The notes: generated by a model not told the origin, from the sequence alone. A DNA stretch of 64,000 nucleotides from an uncultured Clostridium sp. (GCA_947244325.1 CAMXJY010000007.1:35582-99581); one strand, 5' to 3'; positions 35,145 to 44,061 are shown, counted from the stretch's first letter. Translations and numbers: made by a program.

Positions 35145-38090
35145 TTAATATTTATTTTTCATTTGATTTAGAGTATTATTCATATTTTTAGAAAAAGCAC
35201 TTTTTCCAAAATTTTGTCCCCCTTGTGGTGCTACTTTTCCATAATTTGATTTACTTACTAATGGATAAACCATATCTCCTAAATTCTTTAATTTATTTAA
35301 GAATGATTTTGAATATCCATTTAAAGAAACATTACAATTAACCATTGAATCTAAGTACTTAGAATATGCATTATCTTCAAATGGTATGCTACAAGCTTTT
35401 ACCATATCTTTATTAAATAGCTCTGTCATAAATGACATTGAAGGATCATTATAGAAAGACATTCCTCCGATAATAGCCTTTTCACTTAAGCTTCTAACTT
35501 TTATTTCTTTATTAATTACAACTCTTACCTTTTCAGATTCTAATACTCCTTTTGCTTTTAAATCTCTTAAAAATGCTGTTAAAGGTTGAATTGTTAATAT
35601 ATCCATTGATTGAACAAGATATATTTCTTGACAACTAGCAAAGTATGATGGATCTGTATCAAAATCACAATCAATTAATATTAATGAATGATTTTGAACT
35701 AATGTTGATAAAATTGGTTCAGCATCTGTATAATCTTTTCCATCATTTGGAAGTGCTGTATAAACACTTAAGTTTTTATTTACTTTTATTCCTTCAGCAA
35801 ATCCTTTTTGTAATTTACTAATTGAATTGTAAGCTATATTTCTAAGTTCTTCTTCATTGTTTGTATATATATAATATGAATTTTTATTTTTTGTCATATC
35901 TAATATTGCTGTACTTATTCCGCATGATGAGAATAAAGCAGCTAAGTTATTTACTAAAAATGATGTTCCATTTTTAGTTGTTCCTAAAAATGTTACTATT
36001 TTTTTGTCTTTTGTTAGTAAACTATTCAAATTAGACATAGAATAATCTACTTGTGGTTTAATACTTTCTAATTCTTGTGATTGACTTTCATAATTACTTT
36101 GAGACTCTTCTATAACATCTTCTTCATCATTATCAAAATCTGTTAATAATCCATCTTCTAAATCATCATCTACTTCTATATTAGGTAATAAATCATCCTC
36201 ATCATCTTCTACTATTTCTTCAAAATCATCGTCATTTGAAAAATCATCTAGCTCATCTAATTCATCTAATCCTGGTAAGTCAACCTCATCTGTATATTCA
36301 TCATCTTCTACTTCTTCATAGTCGTCCATTTCTGGTAATGTATCTTCATCTTCTTCTATTTCTTCGTAATCGTCCATTTCTGGTAATGCATCTTCATCAT
36401 CTTCTACTTCTTCGTAGTCATCCATTTCTGGTAATGTATCTTCATCTTCTTCTACTTCTTCATAGTCGTCATCCATTCCTGGTAGCATATCTTCGTCGTC
36501 TGCATCTTCAAAGTCATCTAATCCTGGTAACATTCCATCATCTTCGTCGTCTGCATCTTCAAAGTCATCTAATCCTGGTAACATTCCATCATCTTCGTCG
36601 TCTGCATCTTCAAAGTCATCTAATCCTGGTAACATTCCATCATTTTCGTCATCTGCATCTTCAAAATCATCTAACCCTGGTAACATTCCATCGTCATTTT
36701 CTATATCATCAAAGTCGTCCATTCCTGGTAGCATTACTTCTTCTTCAAAATCAGTATCCATACCAGGTAATATTACTTCATCATTATCTTCTTCTACAAC
36801 TTCTTCTAATTGTTTTTTTGGTCTTCCTCTTTTCCCTTTTGGTTTAACCTGTACATCAGCAGAAGGTTCTTTTCTTGGTCTTCCTCTACCTTTTTTCTTC
36901 TCTTCCATTGAAGCAACAATTTCTTCATTTTCTTCATTTGATACTCTCATTTTAGGTGCTATATCCTTTCTATCTTCATTAGTAATATTAACACCTGCTA
37001 CTATATCATTAAGAGATGATGCTTTTGGTTTTCTCAAAGAATCAGGTTGTTGTTTATTTACAATATTTTCTCTTCTTGCTCCTATTTTTGCTTCATTTTG
37101 TTGATTTCTTACTGGTCTTGTAGATTCAATTTGTTTTGGTTCTTCTACTCTTTTTACAACTTTTTTTGCTTTAGAAGCATCTTTGTTTTCAGATTTTATT
37201 TCTATATTATTTCCCATAGGTCTAACTGGTGCTGGACCTTTATTTTTAGAAGTTCTCACTGAAGCTGGAATAACAATTGGTCCAGACATTTTAGCTTGAT
37301 TCATTTTATTTTCAATGATATCTATTTTTATTCCAGTTTGTTTTTGAGCTTCTTTTGTTTTTATAGATTCCTTATTTACTCTTTGCATCATACCATTAAC
37401 TGACATGATTTCTTGATATTTTGGACAATCTTCTTCTAAAACAGCTTTCACATTTATTGGCAAGCAATTAATTATTATTTTTAATTGTTCATCTGTATAT
37501 TGTGAAGCTATACTATTAAAGCTATCTGCAAATTTATCAGTATTTTTTCCCAATTTTTTAAAATGAGTTAAAATATTTTGAATCTCTAATTCACTTACTT
37601 CTTTTTCATTTTTATTACTATAATTAACATCATCAGAATCAATCTTGTAATAACTTTTTGCTTCTTTTTTTACTCTAGGTTTATTTATTAATTTGCACAC
37701 TTGCTCCATACTTCTATCGTTTCCTAAAAGTGCATTATAAATTCCTATACCAAAAAGTTTAACTAAAAAAGAACTTCCTTTAGTATGTCTGTCTGTACAT
37801 ATTAAAATTATGGAAGTTTCATTTCCATCAATATCTTGAGCTTCGTCGCTAATATTATCAAGTTTTTCAAAGATAAATTTATCTATTGCTTCATAATTAT
37901 TATTTGAAAATGGTTCCAAATCTTCACTTATAACTATTCTATCATAAGTTTTATCTTTTTGTATCTCTTTTAATATTGCGTTGAAGTAATAAACATTTTT
38001 ATAAGAAAGTATCTCCTTATACTCCTTTTGATACTTTTTGATTATAGCATCTGAAATGCTTTCACTACTAACCGCAAATAAAACTTTCAT
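35145..38090 (-). CDS. AT-hook, acidic-repeat, MinD/TadZ-like multidomain protein
   Basis: A 981-residue protein. Residues 1-130 look like a receiver-type alpha/beta domain (MKVLFAVSSESISDAIIKKY). A basic linker holds two AT-hooks (GRGRPRK about 401-407, GKRGRPKK about 419-426). Residues about 438-660 are strongly acidic with eleven LPGLD/LPGMD/LPEMD motifs. The C-terminus (about 695-970) is MinD/ParA-like (VTFLGTTKNGTSFLVNNLA; LILIDCDFDTD), but the P-loop lysine is replaced by threonine, so ATP hydrolysis is doubtful. Receiver plus MinD recalls TadZ/CpaE. GGAGGGG lies 8 bases before the chosen ATG. It may tether a membrane or envelope structure to A+T-rich DNA; this is inference. Confidence 0.72.
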   Translation of the reverse strand: MKVLFAVSSESISDAIIKKYQKEYKEILSYKNVYYFNAILKEIQKDKTYDRIVISEDLEPFSNNNYEAIDKFIFEKLDNISDEAQDIDGNETSIILICTDRHTKGSSFLVKLFGIGIYNALLGNDRSMEQVCKLINKPRVKKEAKSYYKIDSDDVNYSNKNEKEVSELEIQNILTHFKKLGKNTDKFADSFNSIASQYTDEQLKIIINCLPINVKAVLEEDCPKYQEIMSVNGMMQRVNKESIKTKEAQKQTGIKIDIIENKMNQAKMSGPIVIPASVRTSKNKGPAPVRPMGNNIEIKSENKDASKAKKVVKRVEEPKQIESTRPVRNQQNEAKIGARRENIVNKQQPDSLRKPKASSLNDIVAGVNITNEDRKDIAPKMRVSNEENEEIVASMEEKKKGRGRPRKEPSADVQVKPKGKRGRPKKQLEEVVEEDNDEVILPGMDTDFEEEVMLPGMDDFDDIENDDGMLPGLDDFEDADDENDGMLPGLDDFEDADDEDDGMLPGLDDFEDADDEDDGMLPGLDDFEDADDEDMLPGMDDDYEEVEEDEDTLPEMDDYEEVEDDEDALPEMDDYEEIEEDEDTLPEMDDYEEVEDDEYTDEVDLPGLDELDELDDFSNDDDFEEIVEDDEDDLLPNIEVDDDLEDGLLTDFDNDEEDVIEESQSNYESQSQELESIKPQVDYSMSNLNSLLTKDKKIVTFLGTTKNGTSFLVNNLAALFSSCGISTAILDMTKNKNSYYIYTNNEEELRNIAYNSISKLQKGFAEGIKVNKNLSVYTALPNDGKDYTDAEPILSTLVQNHSLILIDCDFDTDPSYFASCQEIYLVQSMDILTIQPLTAFLRDLKAKGVLESEKVRVVINKEIKVRSLSEKAIIGGMSFYNDPSMSFMTELFNKDMVKACSIPFEDNAYSKYLDSMVNCNVSLNGYSKSFLNKLKNLGDMVYPLVSKSNYGKVAPQGGQNFGKSAFSKNMNNTLNQMKNKY
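36299..36446 (-). repeat. Three tandem 48-bp coding repeats
   Basis: Encodes DTLPEMDDYEEVEDDE-type units of 16 residues, three times in a row, inside the acidic region. Confidence 0.85.
36489..36695 (-). repeat. Four tandem 51-bp coding repeats
   Basis: Encodes DDGMLPGLDDFEDADDE-type units of 17 residues; the DNA copies are nearly identical, implying recent expansion or ongoing slippage. Confidence 0.9.
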
Positions 38091-38094
38091 TTGT

Positions 38095-38511
38095 TTAACC
38101 CCTCCAACCATTTACTACTATGGCAAAAATTAATGGTAATACTTGGCATATTAATAAGATTGTTACGAATGTCATAATCAGTACAAGTCCTCTGTCCCTA
38201 ACATCTAATTTTCTTATACCCAATACATATTGAAATATAGATCCTATTGCTATTCCTATAAAGCAAAATGGTATACTATAAATTCTTACTATGTTTAGTA
38301 TATATGCAGCCACTCCATATGGAGTAGAACCATATTTTTCAACATATTCGGCTAACTTATTTTTTGATGATTCTTTTATTTTTACTAATTCTGTTGCTTG
38401 TTCTGAATTTAAAACTTCTTCTCCCGTAACAGCCATTGCACTCATAAAAGAACCAATTATTACTACTAATGTTACAAACATTATTGCTATTATTGATACT
38501 TTTTTTATCAT
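38095..38511 (-). CDS. Small secreted/two-span membrane protein, pilin-like topology
   Basis: A 138-residue protein with a signal peptide (about 1-28, cleavage near SAMAVT), a charged stretch, and two membrane spans (about 67-92 and 105-133) separated by a basic loop (GIRKLDVRDRG). This is the topology of VirB2/TrbC-type pilins, but no sequence signature proves it. AAAGGAGG lies 13 bases upstream of the ATG, rather far. It ends 4 bases before the AT-hook gene and begins the operon. Confidence 0.7.
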   Translation of the reverse strand: MIKKVSIIAIMFVTLVVIIGSFMSAMAVTGEEVLNSEQATELVKIKESSKNKLAEYVEKYGSTPYGVAAYILNIVRIYSIPFCFIGIAIGSIFQYVLGIRKLDVRDRGLVLIMTFVTILLICQVLPLIFAIVVNGWRG

Positions 38512-38563
38512 AATTTATAAAAAACCTCCTTTAGGTAGTATTCATTAATATTGTACATATAAT

Positions 38564-38592
38564 ATAATACAATATATTCCAGAAAATATCAA
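38564..38592 (-). promoter_or_regulatory. Promoter of the 38511-32839 operon
   Basis: TTGATA (38587-38592), 17 bases, TATTAT (38564-38569) on the minus strand. Confidence 0.72.
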
Positions 38593-38889
38593 CCTAAATT
38601 AGTAAATTTATCATTTTTTTCTTATATTTTTATAATATTTATTACAAAAATATATCATCATAATTTTAATCTTAATATTTTCTTTTGTCAAACTTAATTT
38701 AAAATTTAAAATACGCTTGTATTCTTTACATGCCTAAGAGTTTTTGATGATATTCAATAAAAAAATTATTTTTATTTTTTTATTATTTTTTAAAATATAA
38801 AATTAATATAAATTCGATTATAAAAATTTTATACTATAGAAATATTGAATATTAATTAACCACATAATAGTTTAAGTTTTATTAAAATT

Positions 38890-38995
38890 GAACAAAAGTG
38901 GACATTTAGAACGACTTTGTTTCACACAACTAAGAAATGTACAAATATTTATGAGTCCTTTATTTTTTAGGAAGCGTGTAGTACTATAAAATAGA
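38890..38995 (+). repeat. Composite dispersed repeat, copy C
   Basis: AACAAAAGTGGACATTTAG is followed by TTTCACACAACTAAGAAATG, the block TACAAATATTT and TTTAGGAAG. The same words occur in the same plan in copies A and B, with the 3' half decayed here. Confidence 0.6.
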
Positions 38996-38997
38996 AA

Positions 38998-39026
38998 AAT
39001 ACACCTTATATTACATATGGTGTATT
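38998..39026. terminator. Hairpin after the EamA transporter gene
   Basis: AATACACC and GGTGTATT form an 8-bp stem with A- and T-rich flanks, about 55 bases after the transporter stop on the minus strand. Confidence 0.55.
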
Positions 39027-39083
39027 CTTATGTTTATTATATTTTAATTTTTTCTTTTAAAATATTATTTTCATTATTTATTT

Positions 39084-39995
39084 CTATATAACTTCTGCAA
39101 TTGCTAATGTTAATATTCCAATTATTACAGTTATAATTGCAAAATACTGTTTTTTAGTTAATTTTTCTTTTAAAAATATTCTTGAAAGTATTACTGAAAC
39201 AACGCAAACTGATGAAATCATTGGAGCTGCAATTATTGCATTTCCGCTCATAGCAAATACATACGTAAATTGACCTGTTGTTTCACAAATAGCTGCTAAA
39301 ATTTTATCTTTTTGATTTTTTATATCTATCTTTTCTCTTCTTAAAACAATATACAATGTAAGTATTATTGCTGAAATCAAAAAGGTTAATTCATATGATG
39401 TATTTGCGACTAATTCAATTGTATCTTCTGTAACCATTAATAATGGTGATGTTTCTAATTCTAAAAAATAAGCATCTAAAAAACTTCCCATTGCATCAAA
39501 AATTGCATAAAGAAATGGCATTGCAAAAGCAATAATTGCCATCTTTTTACCTAATTTTTTCTTTCTTTGGCTATCGCTTTTCATTTCCATAAAGCCTATC
39601 ATTAAAATACCTATAACTATTAATATTATTCCTAATATAGATATTTTATCAATTGCTTGTCCTAATATAAGAAAACATAGTATTGATGTAATTGCTCCTG
39701 ATGTATTTTCTATTGGATCAGATATTGACTCTTCTATATATTTCATACCGAAAAAAGATAATGCCATTGAAAAAATATAGCAAAATGATACTGGTAAATA
39801 TACAAGTATATTTCTAAAATCATAATTTATATTTGAAGTTAACAATACATAGATTGCATGTATTCCCATAACTAAACCAACAAATATACATGTTTTTAAA
39901 TGACTATATTTTTCATTTTCAACTGCACTTTTTTTATAAAATAATTCTGCAAGTCCCCATATTATTGTTGTAAATAAAGCAAATATAAACCACAT
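39084..39995 (-). CDS. EamA/DMT-family transporter
   Basis: A 303-residue protein with ten predicted membrane helices in two EamA repeats; the second half includes ISSVCVVSVILSRIFLKEKLT, the typical end of the family. Substrate unknown. Its start lies 2 bases after the PLP-enzyme gene, with AGGAAT overlapping that stop, so the pair is translationally coupled; it may export a product or import a substrate of that enzyme. Confidence 0.88.
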   Translation of the reverse strand: MWFIFALFTTIIWGLAELFYKKSAVENEKYSHLKTCIFVGLVMGIHAIYVLLTSNINYDFRNILVYLPVSFCYIFSMALSFFGMKYIEESISDPIENTSGAITSILCFLILGQAIDKISILGIILIVIGILMIGFMEMKSDSQRKKKLGKKMAIIAFAMPFLYAIFDAMGSFLDAYFLELETSPLLMVTEDTIELVANTSYELTFLISAIILTLYIVLRREKIDIKNQKDKILAAICETTGQFTYVFAMSGNAIIAAPMISSVCVVSVILSRIFLKEKLTKKQYFAIITVIIGILTLAIAEVI

Positions 39996-39997
39996 TT

Positions 39998-41260
39998 TTA
40001 TTCCTCATTTCTTAGCATATTTTCTATTGCAACTAATATTCCAATTTTTCCATATTCATACGTTAATCCACCTTGCATATATGCAGTATATGGCTCACAT
40101 AATGGTCCATCACAGCTAAGTTCAATTGTTGCTCCTGGTGTAAAACTTCCGCCTGCCATAATTTCTTTATGTGGATATCCTGGCATTTCATCAGGAACTG
40201 GCTTCACATATGCCTCTATAGGTGAACCTTTTTGAACACCTTGACAAAATTTTACTAATTTTTCTTCTGATTTTAATTCTATTGTTTGTATTATATCAGC
40301 TCTTTTTTCGTCAAATCTTGGACTAACTCCATCAAATCCAAACTTCTCTAGCATTCTACTTGCAAAAGTCATTGTTTTTAAAACTGATTTTACAACTGAT
40401 GGTGCCATAAAAATTCCTTTATAATATGAAAGTAATTGATTAAAATTTGCGCCTAAATCTTTTCCTATACAAGGGGCTGTTAGTCTTTCTGCAACTTGAT
40501 GTATTAAATCTTTTCTTCCCACAATATATCCACCACTTGTTGCTATTCCTGCTCCTAGATTTTTCATTAATGAACTTATAAAAATATCAGCTCCAACTTC
40601 TGTTGGTTCTTTATCTTCAACAAATTCTCCATAGCAATTGTCTACCATTACTATTATTTTAGAATTTAAACTTTTTATAAGTTTTATTACTTTTTCTATT
40701 TTATCAATATTTAAACTTTTTCTTTGTGAATATCCTCTTGAACGTTGTATCTCAATTAATTTAATTCCACCTTGTTTTACTCTTGTTTCAATTTTTTCAT
40801 AATCAAAATCATTATTTACAAGTTCTATTTGTTCATATTTTATCCCATGTTTTATTAAAGAATTTTCACTATCTCCAGAAAGACCTATAACACTTTTTAA
40901 AGTATCATATGGATCTCCTGAAATACTTATCATTGTATCCCCATATTTTAATAATCCAAATAAAGCAAGTGTTAGTGCATGTGTTCCAGACATTATTTGT
41001 GGTCTAACAATAGCATCTTCTGCTTTAAAAATATCTGCATATATTTTTTCTAATTTTTCTCTACCACCATCATAATATCCATATCCTGTTACTTCATTAA
41101 AATCTGTTGTTGATACTCTATTATTTTGAAAAGCTTTTAGAACTCTACTGCTAGCCTTCATACAGTTATCTTCATATTGATTAAAAATTGGTTCTAATTC
41201 TTTCTCTACTTCTTTTGCTACATCAATTATTTTATCACTTATTTCAAATTCGTTATTCAT
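39998..41260 (-). CDS. PLP-dependent enzyme, methionine gamma-lyase-like (aluminium-resistance family)
   Basis: A 420-residue protein of the family often annotated aluminium resistance or methionine gamma-lyase-like. PQIMSGTHALTLALFGLL and SSLMKNLGAGIATSGGYIVG (with the likely PLP lysine in LMKN) are characteristic. The reaction is not established. The start at 41260 has AAGGAG 7 bases upstream; a longer reading frame upstream lacks one. Confidence 0.88.
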   Translation of the reverse strand: MNNEFEISDKIIDVAKEVEKELEPIFNQYEDNCMKASSRVLKAFQNNRVSTTDFNEVTGYGYYDGGREKLEKIYADIFKAEDAIVRPQIMSGTHALTLALFGLLKYGDTMISISGDPYDTLKSVIGLSGDSENSLIKHGIKYEQIELVNNDFDYEKIETRVKQGGIKLIEIQRSRGYSQRKSLNIDKIEKVIKLIKSLNSKIIVMVDNCYGEFVEDKEPTEVGADIFISSLMKNLGAGIATSGGYIVGRKDLIHQVAERLTAPCIGKDLGANFNQLLSYYKGIFMAPSVVKSVLKTMTFASRMLEKFGFDGVSPRFDEKRADIIQTIELKSEEKLVKFCQGVQKGSPIEAYVKPVPDEMPGYPHKEIMAGGSFTPGATIELSCDGPLCEPYTAYMQGGLTYEYGKIGILVAIENMLRNEE

Positions 41261-41309
41261 TTTATATCTCCTTATTGATAATTCCAAAATTTAGTAAATT
41301 CTTTATCTT

Positions 41310-41345
41310 TATAAAATATGCGAAACTTTCCTAATAAACATAGTA
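41310..41345 (-). repeat. Possible half copy K of the dispersed palindrome
   Basis: GCGAAACTTTCCTAATAAAC resembles the right half (GAACTTTCCTAATAAATAA) of copy A. Short and uncertain. Confidence 0.3.
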
Positions 41346-42134
41346 CTATTTTTTATAAGTTGTAACTTCAATACTTTCAATAATAACATCTTCTACTGGT
41401 TTGCTTGATTCTCCCATATCTGACATTGCTGTTTCAACTCCTGCTATTTTATCAACTACTTCTATTCCTTCATAAACTTGACCAAATACTGTATATTCCA
41501 TAAATAAACTTAAATAACCACCATATGTTCTATATTGTTCTACTAATGGTGTAGGATATCCATTTAAGTATGCCTCCATTTGACTTGAATAATGTGCTTG
41601 TGTAATAAAAAATTGACTTCCTATACTATCTGGTAACATAGACATTGCCATACATAATGATCCTCTATATGGTACTAATCTAGAATCTAACTCTGCTCCA
41701 AATCCGTCTCCCCAAATACTTTCTCCGCCTGTTCCATCTCCTTTTGGATCTCCACCTTGTATCATAAATTCGTTAATAACTCTATGAAAAGTTAATCCAT
41801 TATAATATCCATTTTTAGCATGAGTTACAAAGTTTTCAACAGCTTTTGGTGCTATATCTTCAAAAAATTTAACTTTGATGTCACCGAAATTTTTTATATG
41901 TAATATTGCAACTGTTTCACCTTCTTCCGGCATTGACATTTGTTTTTGTGCATTTGATGCATAATCTACATTACTATCATATTTTGTACTTGCTTTAGAA
42001 GTATTTGATACACTATTTTGTCTTGATGTATTTCTTGTACCACTTGTATTTGTTTTATTCTCACTTTTTGTGCTACATCCTGTTAATGTAACCATTAATA
42101 TTAATAAAATAATTAAACTACATACTTTTTTCAT
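41346..42134 (-). CDS. Cyclophilin-type peptidyl-prolyl isomerase lipoprotein
   Basis: A 262-residue lipoprotein: signal peptide with lipobox LTGC (17-20), a Ser/Thr/Asn linker, then a cyclophilin domain (about 75-258) with FHRVINEFMIQGGDP and SIGSQFFITQAH. It would assist folding of exported proteins at the outer membrane face. AAGGAGG precedes the ATG. Confidence 0.93.
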   Translation of the reverse strand: MKKVCSLIILLILMVTLTGCSTKSENKTNTSGTRNTSRQNSVSNTSKASTKYDSNVDYASNAQKQMSMPEEGETVAILHIKNFGDIKVKFFEDIAPKAVENFVTHAKNGYYNGLTFHRVINEFMIQGGDPKGDGTGGESIWGDGFGAELDSRLVPYRGSLCMAMSMLPDSIGSQFFITQAHYSSQMEAYLNGYPTPLVEQYRTYGGYLSLFMEYTVFGQVYEGIEVVDKIAGVETAMSDMGESSKPVEDVIIESIEVTTYKK

Positions 42135-42151
42135 TTTCTTCCTCCTTAATT

Positions 42152-42373
42152 TTAAGCAGATTGGACTTCCTTTTTTTCTTCTGTATTAAACACTCTGTTT
42201 ATTCTTTCTTTTATCCAATCAATTATACTATCTACTTTTTCAGTTGTTTCTCCATCAACTGAAGCTGATACTGAATTGTCTGTTGTTTCCACTTTTAATG
42301 TACAACCTGTGAATAAGAAAATTGTTCCTAATAAAATTAAAAATAATACTACATATACTATTACTTTTTTCAT
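42152..42373 (-). CDS. Small lipoprotein (73 aa)
   Basis: MKKVIVYVVLFLILLGTIFL then FTGC, a lipobox, followed by a short acidic/basic soluble segment (DSIIDWIKERINRVF). The start MKKVIV is chosen because GGGGGAT lies upstream. It precedes the cyclophilin gene by 17 bases and is probably co-transcribed. Function unknown. Confidence 0.78.
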   Translation of the reverse strand: MKKVIVYVVLFLILLGTIFLFTGCTLKVETTDNSVSASVDGETTEKVDSIIDWIKERINRVFNTEEKKEVQSA

Positions 42374-42510
42374 ATTATAATCCCCCAATATTTACTTACA
42401 ATATAATATAACATAAATTTATAAAAATAAAGTTTTATTCATAAATAATTTAATCTTTATTAATATATAACTTTTTATAAAACACAAAACTTTGAATCGA
42501 TTATTATACA

Positions 42511-43008
42511 TTAATCAAAATAAGAACTTATTTCTTCTAAATTTTCAAAATTTACTTGTCTAAATATTTCGTATGCTACAATTGCAACAGAATTAGACAA
42601 ATTTAATGAACGTAAAGTTTCTCTCATTGGTATTCTTATTGTTTTATCTAAATGTTTTAATAAAATATCTTCTGGTAATCCTTTAGTTTCTTTTCCAAAC
42701 AAAGCAAATACTTCATCCATTTCAGAAAATTTAACATCTGAATAAACATGTTTTCCTTTGGTTGTTACAAAAAACATGTTATTTTCTTCAGGATTATATT
42801 TTTCTAAAAATCTTGAAAAGCTTGTATGTTCTTCTATATCTAATTTATCCCAATAATCTAATCCTGCCCTTTTTACCTCTCTTTCAGAAATTGAAAAACC
42901 AAGTGGATAAACTAAATGAAGTTTTGCACCTATTGCAGCACATGTTCTTGCTATATTTCCAGTATTTTGTGGTATTTCTGGTTCTACTAAAACTATATTT
43001 AATTTCAT
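42511..43008 (-). CDS. trmL: tRNA (cytidine(34)-2'-O)-methyltransferase TrmL
   Basis: A 165-residue SPOUT methyltransferase: VLVEPEIPQNTGNIARTCAA at the start (here IVLVEPEIPQNTGNI), ALFGKETKGLPEDIL in the middle, and IPMRETLRSLNLSNSVAIVAYE at the SAM-binding knot. The length fits TrmL. Confidence 0.95.
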   Translation of the reverse strand: MKLNIVLVEPEIPQNTGNIARTCAAIGAKLHLVYPLGFSISEREVKRAGLDYWDKLDIEEHTSFSRFLEKYNPEENNMFFVTTKGKHVYSDVKFSEMDEVFALFGKETKGLPEDILLKHLDKTIRIPMRETLRSLNLSNSVAIVAYEIFRQVNFENLEEISSYFD

Positions 43009-43224
43009 TTTTCCAGTACAATCAATACAAAATATTTTTAAAGTCTTTATTTTGTAAAGTTCTCTAAAATTAATTATTAAATTGATTGATTCCTTTCTAT
43101 AATATTTACATTCAAATTTTTATAATTTGAATTATACCATATTTTTACTAGAATTCAAATCTATATTTTTATATAGATTTAAATGTATCATTATGTACAT
43201 TTAAGTTATATATAATTATAATAT

Positions 43225-43280
43225 AAATATTGGCAAAACCTTTATTCTATATAAAGTTCTCTGTACTTCCTATATAATTT
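43225..43280 (+). repeat. Dispersed palindromic repeat, copy G
   Basis: AAATATTGGCAAAACCTTTA followed by TTCTATATAAAGTTCTCTGT and ACTTCCTATATAA: left block and central palindrome of the core, with changed but mutually complementary arms (TATATA). Confidence 0.6.
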
Positions 43281-43313
43281 TTTTTTGCGATATTAAAAAA
43301 TTTGAATAAAATG

Positions 43314-43342
43314 TTGAAAAAAATTTATATTATTGATAAGAT
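43314..43342 (+). promoter_or_regulatory. Promoter of the 43380-44027 pair
   Basis: TTGAAA (43314-43319), 17 bases, TAAGAT (43337-43342); the gene starts 37 bases on. Confidence 0.68.
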
Positions 43343-43379
43343 ATTTTATATCGTATTATTATAGGAGCGTGAAAATTTA

Positions 43380-43739
43380 ATGAGAGTAGTCTTTCCTTGT
43401 AAAGGGTCGTTAGTTTTATTGAAGCAAGACTTAGAAACTTTAAAAGCTTTTTATAACACCTCTCTTTTAACTTCAAAAATGGCTGAATATTATAAAACTT
43501 CTAATTCTATGGTTCAAGTTGGAAATTTTAATTATATTCCAGAAACAAGTGCTTTAGTTTTATATAAAGCAAATCTTTTAACTATCGAAGAAATGCGTAA
43601 AATATTAGGAATCTTTAAAGATTCTACTTCTCAAGACAATGAAAATATGGTTCAAAATAATATTGATAATTCTAATCCAATATCTGATGATGATTTATTA
43701 TCAAATCCATTTTTTCAAACTTTAAAACCAATTAATTAA
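43380..43739 (+). CDS. Unknown 119-aa protein
   Basis: Soluble protein starting MRVVFPCKGSLVLLKQ; GGAGCGTG lies upstream. The first 85 residues look folded (FNYIPETSALVLYKANLLTIEEMRKILGI); the tail is Asn/Asp/Ser-rich. No family recognised. It is followed 15 bases later by a DUF1292-like gene and the two form a small operon. Confidence 0.75.
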   Translation: MRVVFPCKGSLVLLKQDLETLKAFYNTSLLTSKMAEYYKTSNSMVQVGNFNYIPETSALVLYKANLLTIEEMRKILGIFKDSTSQDNENMVQNNIDNSNPISDDDLLSNPFFQTLKPIN

Positions 43740-43754
43740 TAGTGTGAGGTACAA

Positions 43755-44027
43755 ATGAAAGATATTAGAATTTTTAATATGGACAAAGAAATTTTAGATA
43801 TGGACTTAATATTTTCTTTTACTTGTCAAGAAAATGGAAAAAATTATGTAGCAATAAATAATCATGATGATATTTTTGAACAAACTAGTAGATATGCAAA
43901 TCTTGATATTTTAGAAATAATAAAAGAAACAGGAAATACTATTTATGTCTCAGATATACCAGATGATGAATGGGATTTAGTAAAAAAAGCACTTCAATTT
44001 AAAGTATTTGCAAAAATGAATAAATAA
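43755..44027 (+). CDS. DUF1292-like small protein (90 aa)
   Basis: MDLIFSFTCQENGKNYVAIN and the following strands resemble the DUF1292 core seen at 32839. GAGG lies upstream. Function unknown. Confidence 0.65.
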   Translation: MKDIRIFNMDKEILDMDLIFSFTCQENGKNYVAINNHDDIFEQTSRYANLDILEIIKETGNTIYVSDIPDDEWDLVKKALQFKVFAKMNK

Positions 44028-44061
44028 AAAAATGATTTCTGCATAAAGAAGTCATTTTTTT
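44026..44061 (+). terminator. Terminator of the 43380-44027 operon
   Basis: AAAAAAATGATTTCT pairs with AGAAGTCATTTTTTT across a 6-base loop, T-run at the end. Confidence 0.88.

Larger units (their letters stand above)
38512..39083. other. 572-base space: operon promoter, repeat copy C, terminator
   Basis: No gene is seen. It holds the promoter at 38564, long A/T tracts (38600-38880), a composite repeat (38885-38995) and the terminator of the transporter gene (38998-39026). Confidence 0.6.
43009..43379. other. 371-base space: repeat copy G and a promoter
   Basis: Divergent region between trmL and the gene at 43380. No gene is seen. It contains repeat copy G (43225-43280) and the promoter at 43314. 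Confidence 0.6.

Noticed and set aside
36299..36695. Regular repeats that might be a CRISPR array
   Set aside because: The units are contiguous, lack unique spacers, and stay in frame inside a long coding sequence encoding acidic repeats.
36236..36847. Long plus-strand frame opposite the acidic repeats (203 codons)
   Set aside because: It is the antisense of the repeats, rich in Leu/His/Ser in a repeat pattern, with no ribosome site.
38600..38880. Hidden small gene in the long AT-rich stretch
   Set aside because: Only short frames full of Asn/Lys/Ile/Phe without ribosome sites are present.
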